64,000 nt of DNA from Saccoglossus kowalevskii. Taxonomy: Eukaryota > Hemichordata > Enteropneusta > Harrimaniidae. Made by a program: the position numbers and the translations under genes. Positions 49,324 to 61,482 of the stretch are shown in pieces. The notes under the pieces are model-generated. The model was not told the origin of the DNA. It saw only the letters and a program-made list of their open reading frames with translations, and searched no databases. The stretch covers positions 1-64,000 of the forward strand of contig NW_003146026.1 of the NCBI RefSeq assembly GCF_000003605.2. Reading direction: 5' to 3'. Each line of letters opens with the position of its first letter. Positions within the stretch are counted from its first letter, which is position 1.

Positions 49324-50894
49324 AGTGGCTCAGACACACATCTAATGACTCAGACACACATCTAGTGGCTCAGACACACATCTAGTAGCTCAGACACACA
49401 TCTAGTAGCTCAGACACCCATCTAGTGGCTCAGACACACATCTAGTGGCTCAGACACACATCTAGTAGCTCAGACACACATCTAGTGGCTCAGACACACA
49501 TCTAGTAGCTCAGACACACATCTATTGACTCAGACACACATCTAGTGGATCAGACACACATCTAGAGGCTTAGACACACATCTATTTGCTCAGACACACA
49601 TCTAGTGGCTCAGATACACATCTAGTGGCTCAGACACACATCTAGTGGCTCAGACACACATCTAGTGGCTTAGACACACATCTAGTGGCTCGGGCACAAA
49701 TTTAGTCGCTTAGGCACATATCTAATGCCTTAGACACACATCTAGTGGCTCAGGCACAAATTTAGTGGCTTAGGCACACATCTAATGCCTTAGACACACA
49801 TCTAGTAGCTTAGACATACATATAGTGGCTTCGACACACATCTAGTAGCTCAGACACACATCTAGTAGCTCAGACACACATCTATTGGCTCAGACACACA
49901 TCTAGTAGCTCAGACACACATCTAGTTGCGCAGACACACATCTATTAACTCAGTCACACATCTATTGACTCAAACTCACATCTATTGGCGCAGACACACA
50001 TCTAGTGGCTCAGACGCACATCTTGTGCCTCAGAGACACATCTTGTGGCTCAGACACACATCTTGTGGGTCAGACACACATCTTGTGGCTCAGACACACA
50101 TTTAGTGGCTCAGACACACATCTAGTGGCTCAGACACACATCTAGTGGCTCAGACACACATCTCGTGGCTCAGACATACATCTAGTGGCTCAGACATACA
50201 TCTAGTGGCTCAGACACGCATCTATTGACTCAGACACACATCTAGTGGCTTAGACACACATCTAGTGGCTCAGACACACACCTAGTAGCCGAGACACATA
50301 TCTATTGGCTCAGACACACATCTATTGGCTCAGACACACATCTATTGGCTGAGACACACATCCAGTGGCACAGACACACATCTAGTGGCTCAGACACACA
50401 TCTACTAGCTTAGACACACATCTATTGACTCAGACACACATCTATTGACTCAGACACACATCTATTGGCGCAGACACACATCTATTGACTCAGACACAAC
50501 TCTATTGGCGCAGACACACATCTAGTGGCTCAGACACACATCTTGTGGCTCAGACACACATCTTGTGGCTCAGACACACATTTAGTGGCTCAAACACACA
50601 TCTAGTGGCTCAGACATAAATCTAGTGGCTCAGACATACATCTAGTGGCTCAGACACGCATCTAGTGGCTCAGACACACATCTAATGGCTCAGACACACA
50701 TTTAGTAGCTCATACACACACCTAGTGGCACAGACACACATTTTGTGGCTCAGACACACATCTAGTGGTTCAGACACACATCTAGTGGATCAGACACACA
50801 TCTAGTGACCCCGATACCCTCTATTGGTTCATACACTTTGATATTGGCTTTGACAGGTGCCCTTCTGCTACTCAAAGGTTTTGGTGTTACACAT
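49324..50894 (+). repeat. Duplicated block, partner at 36070-37640; relative at about 62810-63500
   Basis: Matches 36070-37640 at 13,254 bp. The stretch with GGCTCGGGCAC and CATATAGTGGCTTCG (about 49827) has a third relative near the window end (GGCTCGGGCAC at 62974, CATATAGTGGCTTCG near 63107), which is closer to this copy than to the one at 36 kb. Confidence 0.86.
50808..50888 (+). repeat. Punctuation segment copy 33 (type A, GGTGTT end)
   Basis: 81 bp followed by CTAGTGG and CTATTGG monomers. Left flank has CATTTAGTAGCTCATAC. Confidence 0.95.
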
Positions 50895-52700
50895 CTAGTG
50901 GCTCAGACACACATCTATTGGCTCAGACACACATCTAGAGGCTTAGACACACATTTATTGGCTCAGACACACATCTAGTGGCTCAGACACACATCTAGTG
51001 GCTCAGATACACATCTAGTGGCTCAGACACACATCTAGTGGCTCAGACACACATCTAGTGGCTCAGACACACATCTAGTGACTCTGACACAAATCTAGTG
51101 GCTCAGACACACATCTAGTGGCTCGGACACACATCTAGTGGCTCAGACAGACATCTAGTGGCTCAGACACACATCTAGTGGCTCAGACACACATCTAGTG
51201 GCTTAGGCACACATCTAGTGCCTTAGACACACATCTAGTAGCTTAGACATACATCTAGTGGCTTCGACACACATCTAGTAGCTCAGACACACATCTAGTT
51301 GCTCAGACACACATCTAGTGGCTCAGACACACATCTAGTAGCTCAGACACACATCTATTGGCTCAGACACACATCTAGTGGCTCAGACACACATCTAGTA
51401 GCTCAGACACACATCTCGTTGCGCAGACACACATCTATTAACTCAGACACACATCTATTGACTCAGACACACATCTATTGGCGCAGACACACATCTAGTG
51501 GCTCAGACACACATCTTGTGCCTCAGAGACACATCTTGTGGCTCAGACACACATCTTGTGGCTCAGACACACATCTTGTGGCTCAGACACACATTTAGTG
51601 GCTCAGACACACATCTAGTGGCTCAGACACACATCTAGTGGCTCAGACACACATGTCGTGGCTCAGCCATACATCTAGTGACTCAGACATACATCTAGTG
51701 GCTCAGACACGCATCTATTGATTCAGACACACATCTAGTGGCTTAGACACACATCTAGTGGCTTAGACACACATATAGTGGCTCAGACACACACCTAGTA
51801 GCTGAGACACATATCTATTGGCTCAGACACACATCTTTTGGCTAAGACACACATCTATTGGCTGAGACACACATCCAGTGGCTCAGACACACATCTAGTG
51901 GCTCAGACACACATCTACTAGCTTAGACACACATCTATTGACTCAGACACACATCTATTGACTCAGACACACATCTATTGGCGCAGACACACATCTAGTG
52001 GCTCAGAGACACATCTTTTGGCTCAGACACACATCGTGTGGCTCAGACACACATCTTGTGGCTCAGACACACCTTTAGTGGCTCAGACACACATCTAGTG
52101 GCTCAGACACACATCTATTGGCGCAGACACACATCTATTGGCGCAGACACACATCTAGTGGCTCAGACACACATCTACTAGCTTAGACACACATCTATTG
52201 TCTCAGACACACATCTATCGACTCAGACACACATCTATTGGTGCAGACACACATCTAGTGGCTCAGACACACATCTAGTGGCTCAGACATACATCTAGTG
52301 GCTCAGACACACATCTAGTAGCTTAGACACACATCTATTGACTCATACACACATCTATTGACTCAGACACAACTCTATTGGCGCAGACACACATCTAGTG
52401 GCTCAGACATACATCTTGTGGCTCAGACACACATCTTGTGGCTCAGACACACATCTTGTGGCTCAGACACACATTTAGTGGCTCAAACACACATCTAGTG
52501 GCTCAGACATACATCTAGTGGCTCAGACATACATCTAGTGGCTCAGACACGCATCTAGTGGCTCAGACACACATCTAATGGCTCAGACACACATCTAGTA
52601 GCTCAGACACACACCTAGTGGCACAGACACACATTTTGTGGCTCAGACACACATCTAGTGGTGCAGACACACATCTAGTGGATCAGACACACGTCTAGTT
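50889..52700 (+). repeat. HOR body between punctuation copies 33 and 34
   Basis: Order as in 39248-40800: CTAATGCC group reduced (GGCTTAGGCAC, CTAGTGCC near 51201), TTGCGCAG (51418, preceded by CTCGTTG), CTTGTGCC (51515), CATGTCGTGG with GCCATACATC (51651), CCTAGTAGCTGAG (51794), CTTTTGGCTAAG (51836), CGTGTGG (52033), GGTGCAG (52240), CACAACTC (52369). The 99-codon open frame at 51299-51598 is the longest in the window and lies in the TAG-poor part; it encodes only the rotating repeat peptide with HTS, SDTHL and AQTHI motifs. Confidence 0.86.
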
Positions 52701-52781
52701 ACCCCGATACCCTCTATTGGTTCATACACTTTGATATTGGCTTTGACAGGTGCCCTTCTGCTACTCAAAGGTTTTGATGTT
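52701..52781 (+). repeat. Punctuation segment copy 34 (type B)
   Basis: 81 bp after CTAGTT. The preceding monomer reads ACACGTCTAGTT. Followed by CTAGTGAC in place of CTAGTGG. Confidence 0.95.
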
Positions 52782-54352
52782 ACACATCTAGTGACTCAGA
52801 CACACATCTAGTGGCTCAGACACACATCTAGAGGCTTAGACACACATTTATTGGCTCAGACACACATCTAGTGGCTCAGGCACAAATTTAGTGGCTTAGG
52901 CACACATCTAGTGCCTTAGACACACATCTAGTAATTAGACATACATCTAGTGGCTTCGACACACATCTAGTAGCTCAGACACACATCTAGTTGCTCAGAC
53001 ACACATCTAGTGGCTTAGACACACATCTAGTAGCTCAGACACACATCTATTGGCTCAGACACACATCTAGTGGCTCAGACACACATCTAGTAGCTCAGAC
53101 ACACATCTAGTTGCGCAGACACACATCTATTAACTCAGACACACATCTATCGACTCAGACACACATCTATTGGCGCAGACACACATCTAGTGGCTCAGAC
53201 ACACATCTTGTGCCTCAGAGACACATCTTGTGGCTCAGACACACATCTTGTGGCTCAGACACACATCTTGTGGCTCAGACACACATTTAGTGGCTCAGAC
53301 ACACATCTAGTGGCTCAGACACACATCTAGTGGCTTAGACACACATGTCGTGGCTCAGCCATACATCTAGTGGCTCAGACATACATCTAGTGGCTCAGAC
53401 ACGCATCTATTGATTCAGACACACATCTAGTGGCTTAGACACACATCTAGTGGCTTAGACACACATATAGTGGCTCAGACACACACCTAATAGCTGAGAC
53501 ACATATCTATTGGCTCAGACACACATCTATTGGCTAAGACACACATCTATTGGCTGAGACACACATCCAGTGGCTCAGACACACATCTAGTGGCTCAGAC
53601 ACACATCTACTAGCTTAGACACACATCTATTGGCGCAGACACACATCTAGTGGCTCAGAGACACATCTTTTGGCTCAGACACACATCGTGTGGCTCAGAC
53701 ACACATCTTGTGGCTCAGACACACATTTAGTGGCTCAGACACACATCTAGTGGCTCAGACACACATCTATTGGCGCAGACACACATCTATTGGCGCAGAC
53801 ACACATCTAGTGGCTCAGACACACATCTACTAGCTTAGACACATATCTATTGTGTCAGACACACATCTATTGACTCAGACACACATCTATTGGTGCAGAC
53901 ACACATCTAGTGGCTCAGACACACATCTAGTGGCTCAGACATACATCTAGTGGCTCAGACACACATCTAGTAGCTTAGACACACATCTATTGACTCAGAC
54001 ACACATCTATTGACTCAGACACAACTCTATTGGCGCAGACACACATCTAGTGGCTCAGACACACATCTTGTGGTTCAGACACACATCTTGTGGCTCAGAC
54101 ACACATCTTGTGGTTCAGACACACATTTAGTGGCTCAAACACACATCTAGTGGCTCAGACATACATCTAGTGGCTCAGACATACATCTAGTGGCTCAGAC
54201 ACGCATCTAGTGGCTCAGACACACATCTAATGGCTCAGACACACATCTAGTAGCTCAGACACACACCTAGTGGCGCAGACACACATTTTGTGGTTCAGAC
54301 ACACATCTAGTGGTTCAGACACACATCTAGTGGATCAGACACACATCTAGTG
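52782..54352 (+). repeat. HOR body between punctuation copies 34 and 35
   Basis: Shortened at its left: after CATTTATTGG it goes at once to GGCACAAATTTAG (52881), then a 19-bp monomer GTAATTAG (about 52932), TTGCGCAG (53113), CTTGTGCC, CATGTCGTGG (53346), CCTAATAGCTGAG (53487), CTATTGGCTAAG (53528), CTTTTGG, CGTGTGG (53688), CTATTGTGTCAG (53849), CACAACTC (54022). CCTAATAGCTGAG is shared with the following unit (54757). Confidence 0.86.
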
Positions 54353-54432
54353 ACCCCGATACCCTCTATTGGTCATACACTTTGATATTGGCTTTGACAG
54401 GTGCACTTCTGCTACTCAAAGGTTTTGATGTT
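54353..54432 (+). repeat. Punctuation segment copy 35 (type D, 80 bp)
   Basis: Reads TTGGTCATAC; private change GGTGCACTTC. Right flank CCAGAGGCGTAG and a 19-bp ACATTATTGG monomer (about 54494), after which the array skips straight to CTTGTGG and CATGTCGTGG. Confidence 0.95.
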
Positions 54433-55663
54433 ACACATCTAGTGGCTCAGACACACATCTAGTGGCTCAGACACACATCCAGAGGCGTAGACACACATTA
54501 TTGGCTCAGACACACATCTTGTGGCTCAGACACACATCTTGTGGCTCAGACACACATTTAGTGGCTCAGACACACATCTAGTGGCTCAGACACACATCTA
54601 GTGGCTCAGACACACATGTCGTGGCTCAGCCATACATCTAGTGGCTCAGACATATCTCTAGTGGCTCAGACACGCATCTATTGATTCAGACACACATCTA
54701 GTGGCTTAGACACACATCTAGTGGCTTAGACACACATATAGTGGCTCAGACACACACCTAATAGCTGAGACACATATCTATTGGCTCAGACACACATCTA
54801 TTGGCTAAGACACACATCTATTGGCTGAGACACACATCCAGTGCCTCAGACACACATCTAGTGGCTCAGACACACATCTACTAGCTTAGACACACATCTA
54901 TTGACTCAGACACACATCTATTGACTCAGACACACATCTATTGGCGCAGACACACATCTAGTGGCTCAGAGACACATCTTTTGGCTCAGACACACATCGT
55001 GTGGCTCAGACACACATCTTGTGGCTCAGACACACATTTAGTGGCTCAGACACACATCTAGTGGCTCAGACACACATCTATTGGCGCAGACACACATCTA
55101 TTGGCGCAGACACACATCTAGTGGCTCAGACACACATCTACTAGCTTAGACACACATCTATTGTCTCAGACACACATCTATTGACTCAGACACACATCTA
55201 TTGGTGCAGACACACATCTAGTGGCTCAGACACACATCTAGTGGCTCAGACATACATCTAGTGGCTCAGACACACATCTAGTAGCTTAGACACACATCTA
55301 TTGACTCAGACACACATCTATTGACTCAGACACAACTCTATTGGCGCAGACACACATCTAGTGGCTCAGACACACATCTTGTGGTTCAGACACACATCTT
55401 GTGGCTCAGACACACATCTTGTGGCTCAGACACACATTTAGTGGCTCAAACACACATCTAGTGGCTCAGACATACATCTAGTGGCTCAGACATACATCTA
55501 GTGGCTCAGACACGCATCTAGTGGCTCAGACACACATCTAATGGCTCAGACACACATCTAGTAGCTCAGACACACACCTAGTGGCGCAGACACACATTTT
55601 GTGGTTCAGACACACATCTAGTGGTTCAGACACACATCTAGTGGATCAGACACACATCTAGTG

Positions 55664-55743
55664 ACCCCGATACCCTCTATTGGTCATACACTTTGATATT
55701 GGCTTTGACAGGTGCCCTTCTGCTACTCAAAGGTTTTGATGTT
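55664..55743 (+). repeat. Punctuation segment copy 36 (type D, 80 bp)
   Basis: Reads TTGGTCATAC, ends GATGTT. Left flank GTGGCGCAG, TGTGGTTCAG; right flank CCAGAGGCTTAG. It is the partner of copy 7. Confidence 0.95.
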
Positions 55744-56585
55744 ACACATCTAGTGGCTCAGACACACATCTAGTGGCTCAGACACACATCCAGAGGCTTA
55801 GACACACATTTATTGGCTCAGACACACATCTAGTGACTCTGACACACATCTAGTGGCTCAGACACACATCTAGTGGCTCAGACACACATCTAGTGGCTCA
55901 GACAGACATCTAGAGACTCTGACACACATCTAGTGGCTCAGACACACATCTAGTGGCTCAGACACACATCTAGTGGCTCGGACACACATCTAGTGGCTCA
56001 GACAGACATCTAGTGGCTCAGACACACATATATTGACTCAGACACACATCTAGTGGATCAGACACACATCTAGAGGCTTAGACACACATTTATTGGCTCA
56101 GACACACATCTAGTGGCTCAGACACGCATCTATTGACTCAGACACACATCTAGTGGCTTAGACACACATCTAGTGGCTCAGACACACATCTAGTGACTCT
56201 GACACACATCTAGTGGCTCAGACACACATCTAGTGGCTCAGACACACATCTAGTGGCTCAGACAGACATCTAGTGACTCTGACACACATCTAGTGGCTCA
56301 GACACACATCTAGTGGCTCAGACACACATCTAGTGGCTCGGACACACATCTAGTGGCTCAGACTCACATCTAGTAGCTCAGACACACATCTGGTAGCTCA
56401 GACACCCATCTAGTGGCTCAGACACACATCTAATGCCTTAGACACACATCTAGTGGCTCTGACACAAATTTCGTGTCTTAGGCACACATCTAATGCCTTA
56501 GACACACATCTAGTAGCTTAGACATACATCTAGTGGCTTTGACACACATCTAGTAGCTCAGACACACATCTAGTTGCTCAGACAC
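55664..56585 (+). repeat. Long-range duplicated block, partner at 11779-12700
   Basis: Offset 43,885 bp. Carries the same rare variants CTAGAGACTCTG, CATATATTGAC and GTGTCTTAG as the partner. Confidence 0.87.
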
Positions 56586-57617
56586 ACATCTAGTAGCTCA
56601 GACACACATCTAGTAGCTCAGACACACATCTATTGGCTCAGACACACATCTAGTGGCTCAGACACACATCTAGTAGCTCAGACACACATCTAGTTGCGCA
56701 GACACACATCTATTAACTCAGACACAACTCTATTGGCGCAGACACACATCTAGTGGCTCAGACACACATCTAGTGGCTCAGACACACATCTAGTGGCTCA
56801 GACACACATCTAGTAGCTTAGACACACATCTATTGACTCAGACACACATCTATTGACTCAGACACAACTCTATTGGCGCAGACACACATCTAGTGGCTCA
56901 GACACACATCTTGTGGCTCAGACACACATCTTGTGGCTCAGACACACATCTTGTGGCTCAGACACACATTTAGTGGCTCAAACACACATCTAGTGGCTCA
57001 GACATACATCTAGTGGCTCAGACATACATCTAGTGGCTCAGACACGCATCTAGTGGCTCAGACACACATCTAATGGCTCAGACACACATCTAGTAGCTCA
57101 GACACACACCTAGTGCCGCAGACACACATTTTGTGGTTCAGACACACATCTAGTGGTTCAGACACACATCTAGTGGATCAGACACACATCTAGTGAACCC
57201 GATACCCTCTATTGGTCATACACTTTGATATTGGCTTTGACAGGTGCCCTTCTGCTACTCAAAGGTTTTGATGTTACACATCTAGTGGCTCAGACACACA
57301 TCCAGAGGCTTAGACACACATTTATTGGCTCAGACACACATCTAGTGGCTCAGTCACACAACTAGTGGCTCAGATACATATCTAGTGGCTCAGACACACA
57401 GCTAGTGGCTCAGACACACATCTAGGGGCTCAGACACACATCTAGTGACTCTGACACACATCTAGTGGCCCAGACACACATCTAGTGGCTCAGACACACA
57501 TCTAGTGGATCGAGACACACATCTAGTGGTTCAGACAGACATCTAGTGGCCCAGACACACATCTATTGACTCAGACACACATCTAGTGGATGAGACACAC
57601 ATCCAGAGGCTTAGACA
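56440..57617 (+). repeat. Duplicated block, partner at 47800-48980
   Basis: Offset 8,640 bp. One extra base at about 57513 (GGATCGAGAC) shifts the register. Just after 57617 the array continues with CACCCATCTAGTGGCTCAGA, which in the 49-kb region lies about 180 bp further on, so a deletion of nine monomers separates the two arrangements. Confidence 0.86.
57196..57275 (+). repeat. Punctuation segment copy 37 (type D, GAACCC start)
   Basis: 80 bp, starts AACCCGATACC, identical in type to copy 32. Confidence 0.95.
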
Positions 57618-58860
57618 CCCATCTAGTGGCTCAGATACACATCTAGTGGCTCAGACACACATATAGTAGCTCAGACTCACATATAGTGGCTCAGACACAC
57701 ATCTAGTAGCTCAGACACACATCTAGTGGCTCAGACACACATCTAGTAGCTCAGACACACATCTGGTAGCTCAGACACCCATCTAGTGGCTCAGACACAC
57801 ATCTAATGACTCAGACACACATCTAGTGGCTCAGACACATATCTATTGGCTCAGACACACATCTATTGGCTCAGACACACATCTATTGGCTGAGACACAC
57901 ATCTAGTGGCTCAGACACACATCTAGTAGCTCAGACACACATCTAGTGGCTCAGACACACATCTAGTAGCTCAGACACACATCTATTGACTCAGACACAC
58001 ATCTAGTGGATCAGACACACATCTAGAGGCTTAGACACACATCTATTGGCTCAGACACACATCTAGTGGCTCAGATACACATCTAGTGGCTCAGACACAC
58101 ATCTAGTGGCTCAGACACACATCTAGTGGCTTAGACACACATCTAGTGGCTCAGGCACAAATTTAGTCGCTTAGGCACACATCTAATGCCTTAGACACAC
58201 ATCTAGTAGCTTAGACATACATCTAGTGGCTTCGACACACATCTAGTAGCTCAGACACACGTCTAGATGCTCAGACACACATCTAGTAGCTCAGACACAC
58301 ATCTAGTAGCTCAGACACACATCTATTGGCTCAGACACACATCTAGTGGCTCAGACACACATCTAGTAGCTCAGACACACATCTAGTTGCGCAGACACAC
58401 ATCTATTGACTCAGTCACACATCTATTGACTCAAACACACATCTATTGGCGCAGACACACATCTAGTGGCTCAGACGCACATCTTGTGCCTCAGAGACAC
58501 ATCTAGTAGCTCAGACACACATCTAGTGGCTCAGACACACATCTAGTAGCTCAGACACACATCTATTGACTCAGACACACATCTAGTGGACCAGACACAC
58601 ATCTAGAGGCTTAGACACTCATCTATTGGCTCAGACACACATCTAGTGGCTCAGATACACATCTAGTGGCTCAGACACACATCTAGTGGCTCAGACACAC
58701 ATCTAGTGGCTTAGACACACATCTAGTGGCTCAGGCACAAATTTAGTCGCTTAGGCACACATCTAATGCCTTAGACACACATCTAGTAGCTTAGACATAC
58801 ATCTAGTGGCTTCGACACACATCTAGTAGCTCAGACACACATCTAGTTGCTCAGACACAC
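57618..58860 (+). repeat. HOR body before the 58.9-kb duplicated block
   Basis: CTGGTAGC (57765), an insert of CACATATCTATTGG, CTATTGG, CTATTGGCTGAG (57836-57895) in an unusual place, then CTAGAGGCTTAG (58023), GGCACAAATTTAGTCGC (58154), TTGCGCAG (58385), CTTGTGCC (58482). After this the CTAGTAGC, GTGGACCAG, CTAGAGGCTTAG, GGCACAAATTTAGTCGC series begins again (58500-58760), a partial tandem repeat of about 590 bp. Confidence 0.84.
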
Positions 58861-60640
58861 ATCTAGTAGCTCAGACACACATCTAGTAGCTCAGACACAC
58901 ATCTATTGGCTCAGACACACATCTAGTGGCTCAGACACACATCTAGTAGCTCAGACACACATCTAGTTGCGCAGACACACATCTATTAACTCAGTCACAC
59001 ATCTATTGACTCAAACACACATCTATTGGCCCAGACACATATCTAGTGGCTCAGACGCACATCTTGTGCCTCAGAGACACATCTTGTGGCTCAGACACAC
59101 ATCTTGTGGCTCAGACACACATTTAGTGGCTCAGACACACATCTAGTGGCTCAGACACACATCTAGTGGCTCAGACACACATCTCGTGGCTCAGACATAC
59201 ATCTAGTGGCTCAGACATACATCTAGTGGCTCAGACACGCATCTATTGACTCAGACACCCATCTAGTGGCTTAGACACACATCTAGTGGCTCAGACACAC
59301 ACCTAGTAGCCGAGACACATATCTATTGGCTCAGACACACATCTATTGGCTCAGACACACATCTATTGGCTGAGACACACATTCAGTGGCACAGACACAC
59401 ATCTAGTGGCTCAGACACACATCTACTAGCTTAGACACACATCTATTGACTCAGACACACATCTATTGACTCAGACACACATCTATTGGCGCAGACAAAC
59501 ATCTATTGACTCAGACACAACTCTATTGGCGCAGACACACATCTAGTGGCTCAGATACACATCTTGTGGCTCAGACACACATCTTGTGGCTCAGACACAC
59601 ATTTAGTGGCTCAAACACACATCTAGTGGCTCAGACATATATCTAGTGGCTCTGACACACATCTAGTGGCTCAGACACGCATCTAGTGGCTCAGACACAC
59701 ATCTAATGGCTCAGACACACATCTAGTAGCTCAGACACACACCTAGTGGCACAGACACACATTTTGTGGCTGAGACACACATCTAGTGGTTCAGACACAC
59801 ATCTAGTGGATCAGACACACATCTAGTGACCCCGATACCCTCTATTGGTTCATACACTTTGATATTGGCTTTGACAGGTGCCCTTCTGCTACTCAAAGGT
59901 TTTGGTGTTACACATCTAGTGGCTCAGACACACATCTATTGGCTCAGACACACATCTAGAGGCTTAAACACACATTTATTGGCTCAGACACACATCTAGT
60001 GGCTCAGACACACATCTAGTGGCTAAGACACACATCAAGTGGCTCAGACACACATCTAGTGGCTCAGACACACATCTAGTGACTCTGACACACATCTAGT
60101 GGTTCAGATACACATCTAGTGGCTCAGACACACATCTAGTGGCTCAGACACACATCTAGTTGCGCAGACACACATCTATTAACTCAGACACACATCTATT
60201 GACTCAGACACACATCTATTGGCGCAGACACACATCTAGTGGCTCAGACACACATCTAGTGGCTCAGACACACATCTAGTGGCTTAGACACACATCTAGT
60301 GGCTCAGGCACAAATTTAGTCGCTTAGGCACACATCTAATGCCTTAGACACACATCTAGTAGCTTAGACATACATCTAGTGGCTTCGACACACATCTAGT
60401 AGCTCAGACACACATCTAGTTGCTCAGACACACATCTAGTAGCTCAGACACACATCTAGTAGCTCAGACACACATCTATTGGCTCAGACACACATCTAGT
60501 GGCTCAGACACACATCTAGTAGCTCAGACACACATCTAGTTGCGCAGACACACATCTATTAACTCAGTCACACATCTATTGACTCAAACACACATCTATT
60601 GGCGCAGACACACATCTAGTGGCTCAGACGCACATCTTGT
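58861..60640 (+). repeat. Long-range duplicated block, partner at 3681-5460
   Basis: Offset 55,180 bp, the widest clear duplication in the window, containing punctuation copy 38. Differences from the partner are scattered substitutions, for example CATTCAGTGG near 59390 and CTTAAACAC near 59964. Confidence 0.88.
59829..59909 (+). repeat. Punctuation segment copy 38 (type A, GGTGTT end)
   Basis: 81 bp with the CATTTTGTGGCTGAG flank monomer shared with copies 3 and 39. Confidence 0.95.
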
Positions 60641-61401
60641 GCCTCAGAGACACATCTTGTGGCTCAGACACACATCTTGTGGGTCAGACACACATCTTGT
60701 GGCTCAGACACACATTTAGTGGCTCAGACACACATCTAGTGGCTCAGACACACATCTAGTGGCTCAGACACACATCTCGTGGCTCAGACATACATCTAGT
60801 GGCTCAGACATACATCTAGTGGCTCAGACACGCATCTATTGACTCAGACACACATCTAGTGGCTTAGACACACATCTAGTGGCTCAGACACACATCTAGT
60901 GGGTCAGACACACATCTAGTGACTCTGACACACATCTAGTGGCTGAGACACACATCCAGTGGCACAGACACACATCTAGTGGCTCAGACACACATCTACT
61001 AGCTTAGACACACATCTATTGACTCAGACACACATCTATTGACTCAGACACACATCTATTGGCGCAGACACACATCTATTGACTCAGACACAACTCTATT
61101 GGCGCAGACACACATCTAGTGGCTCAGACACACATCTTGTGGCTCAGACACACATCTTGTGGCTCAGACACACATTTAGTGGCTCAAACACACATATAGT
61201 GGCTCAGACATACATCTAGTGGCTCAGACATACATCTAGTGGCTCAGACACGCATCTAGTGGCTCAGACACACATCTAATGGCTCAGACACACATCTAGT
61301 AGCTCAGACACACACCTAGTGGCACAGACACACATTTTGTGGCTGAGACACACATCTAGTGGTTCAGACACACATCTAGTGGATCAGACACACATCTAGT
61401 G

Positions 61402-61482
61402 ACCCCGATACCCTCTATTGGTTCATACACTTTGATATTGGCTTTGACAGGTGCCCTTCTGCTACTCAAAGGTTTTGGTGTT
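61402..61482 (+). repeat. Punctuation segment copy 39 (type A, GGTGTT end)
   Basis: 81 bp, last copy in the window. Followed by CTATTGG, CTAGAGGCTTAG and CATTTATTGG. The next 2.5 kb to the window end contain no further copy. Confidence 0.95.

Noticed and set aside
51299-51598. 99-codon open frame with HTS, SDTHL and AQTHI repeats (and similar frames at 6979-7218, 14421-14621, 27797-27997, 37805-38044, 47313-47573)
   Set aside because: Three 20-bp monomers give a 60-bp, 20-residue reading cycle. The TAG in CTAGTGG hits each frame once per cycle, so frames stay open only where CTATT, CTTGT or CTCGT variants fall in the right place. The frames occur exactly there, with no start context, no splice sites, no non-repeat domain and no conservation of frame between HOR copies.
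1000-61482. Punctuation segment as a transposon, SINE or other inserted mobile element
   Set aside because: At 81 bp it has no terminal inverted repeats, no A-tail, no RNA polymerase III boxes and no target-site duplication, and every copy sits at the same phase of the monomer with the same neighbours.
1000-61482. CENP-B box
   Set aside because: The TTCG-N4-A-NN-CGGG core pattern is not present in the monomer or in the punctuation segment. This does not exclude a centromeric role.
1000-61482. tRNA or other small RNA gene in the punctuation segment
   Set aside because: No cloverleaf, no A or B box, and only a weak 6-bp stem could be found.
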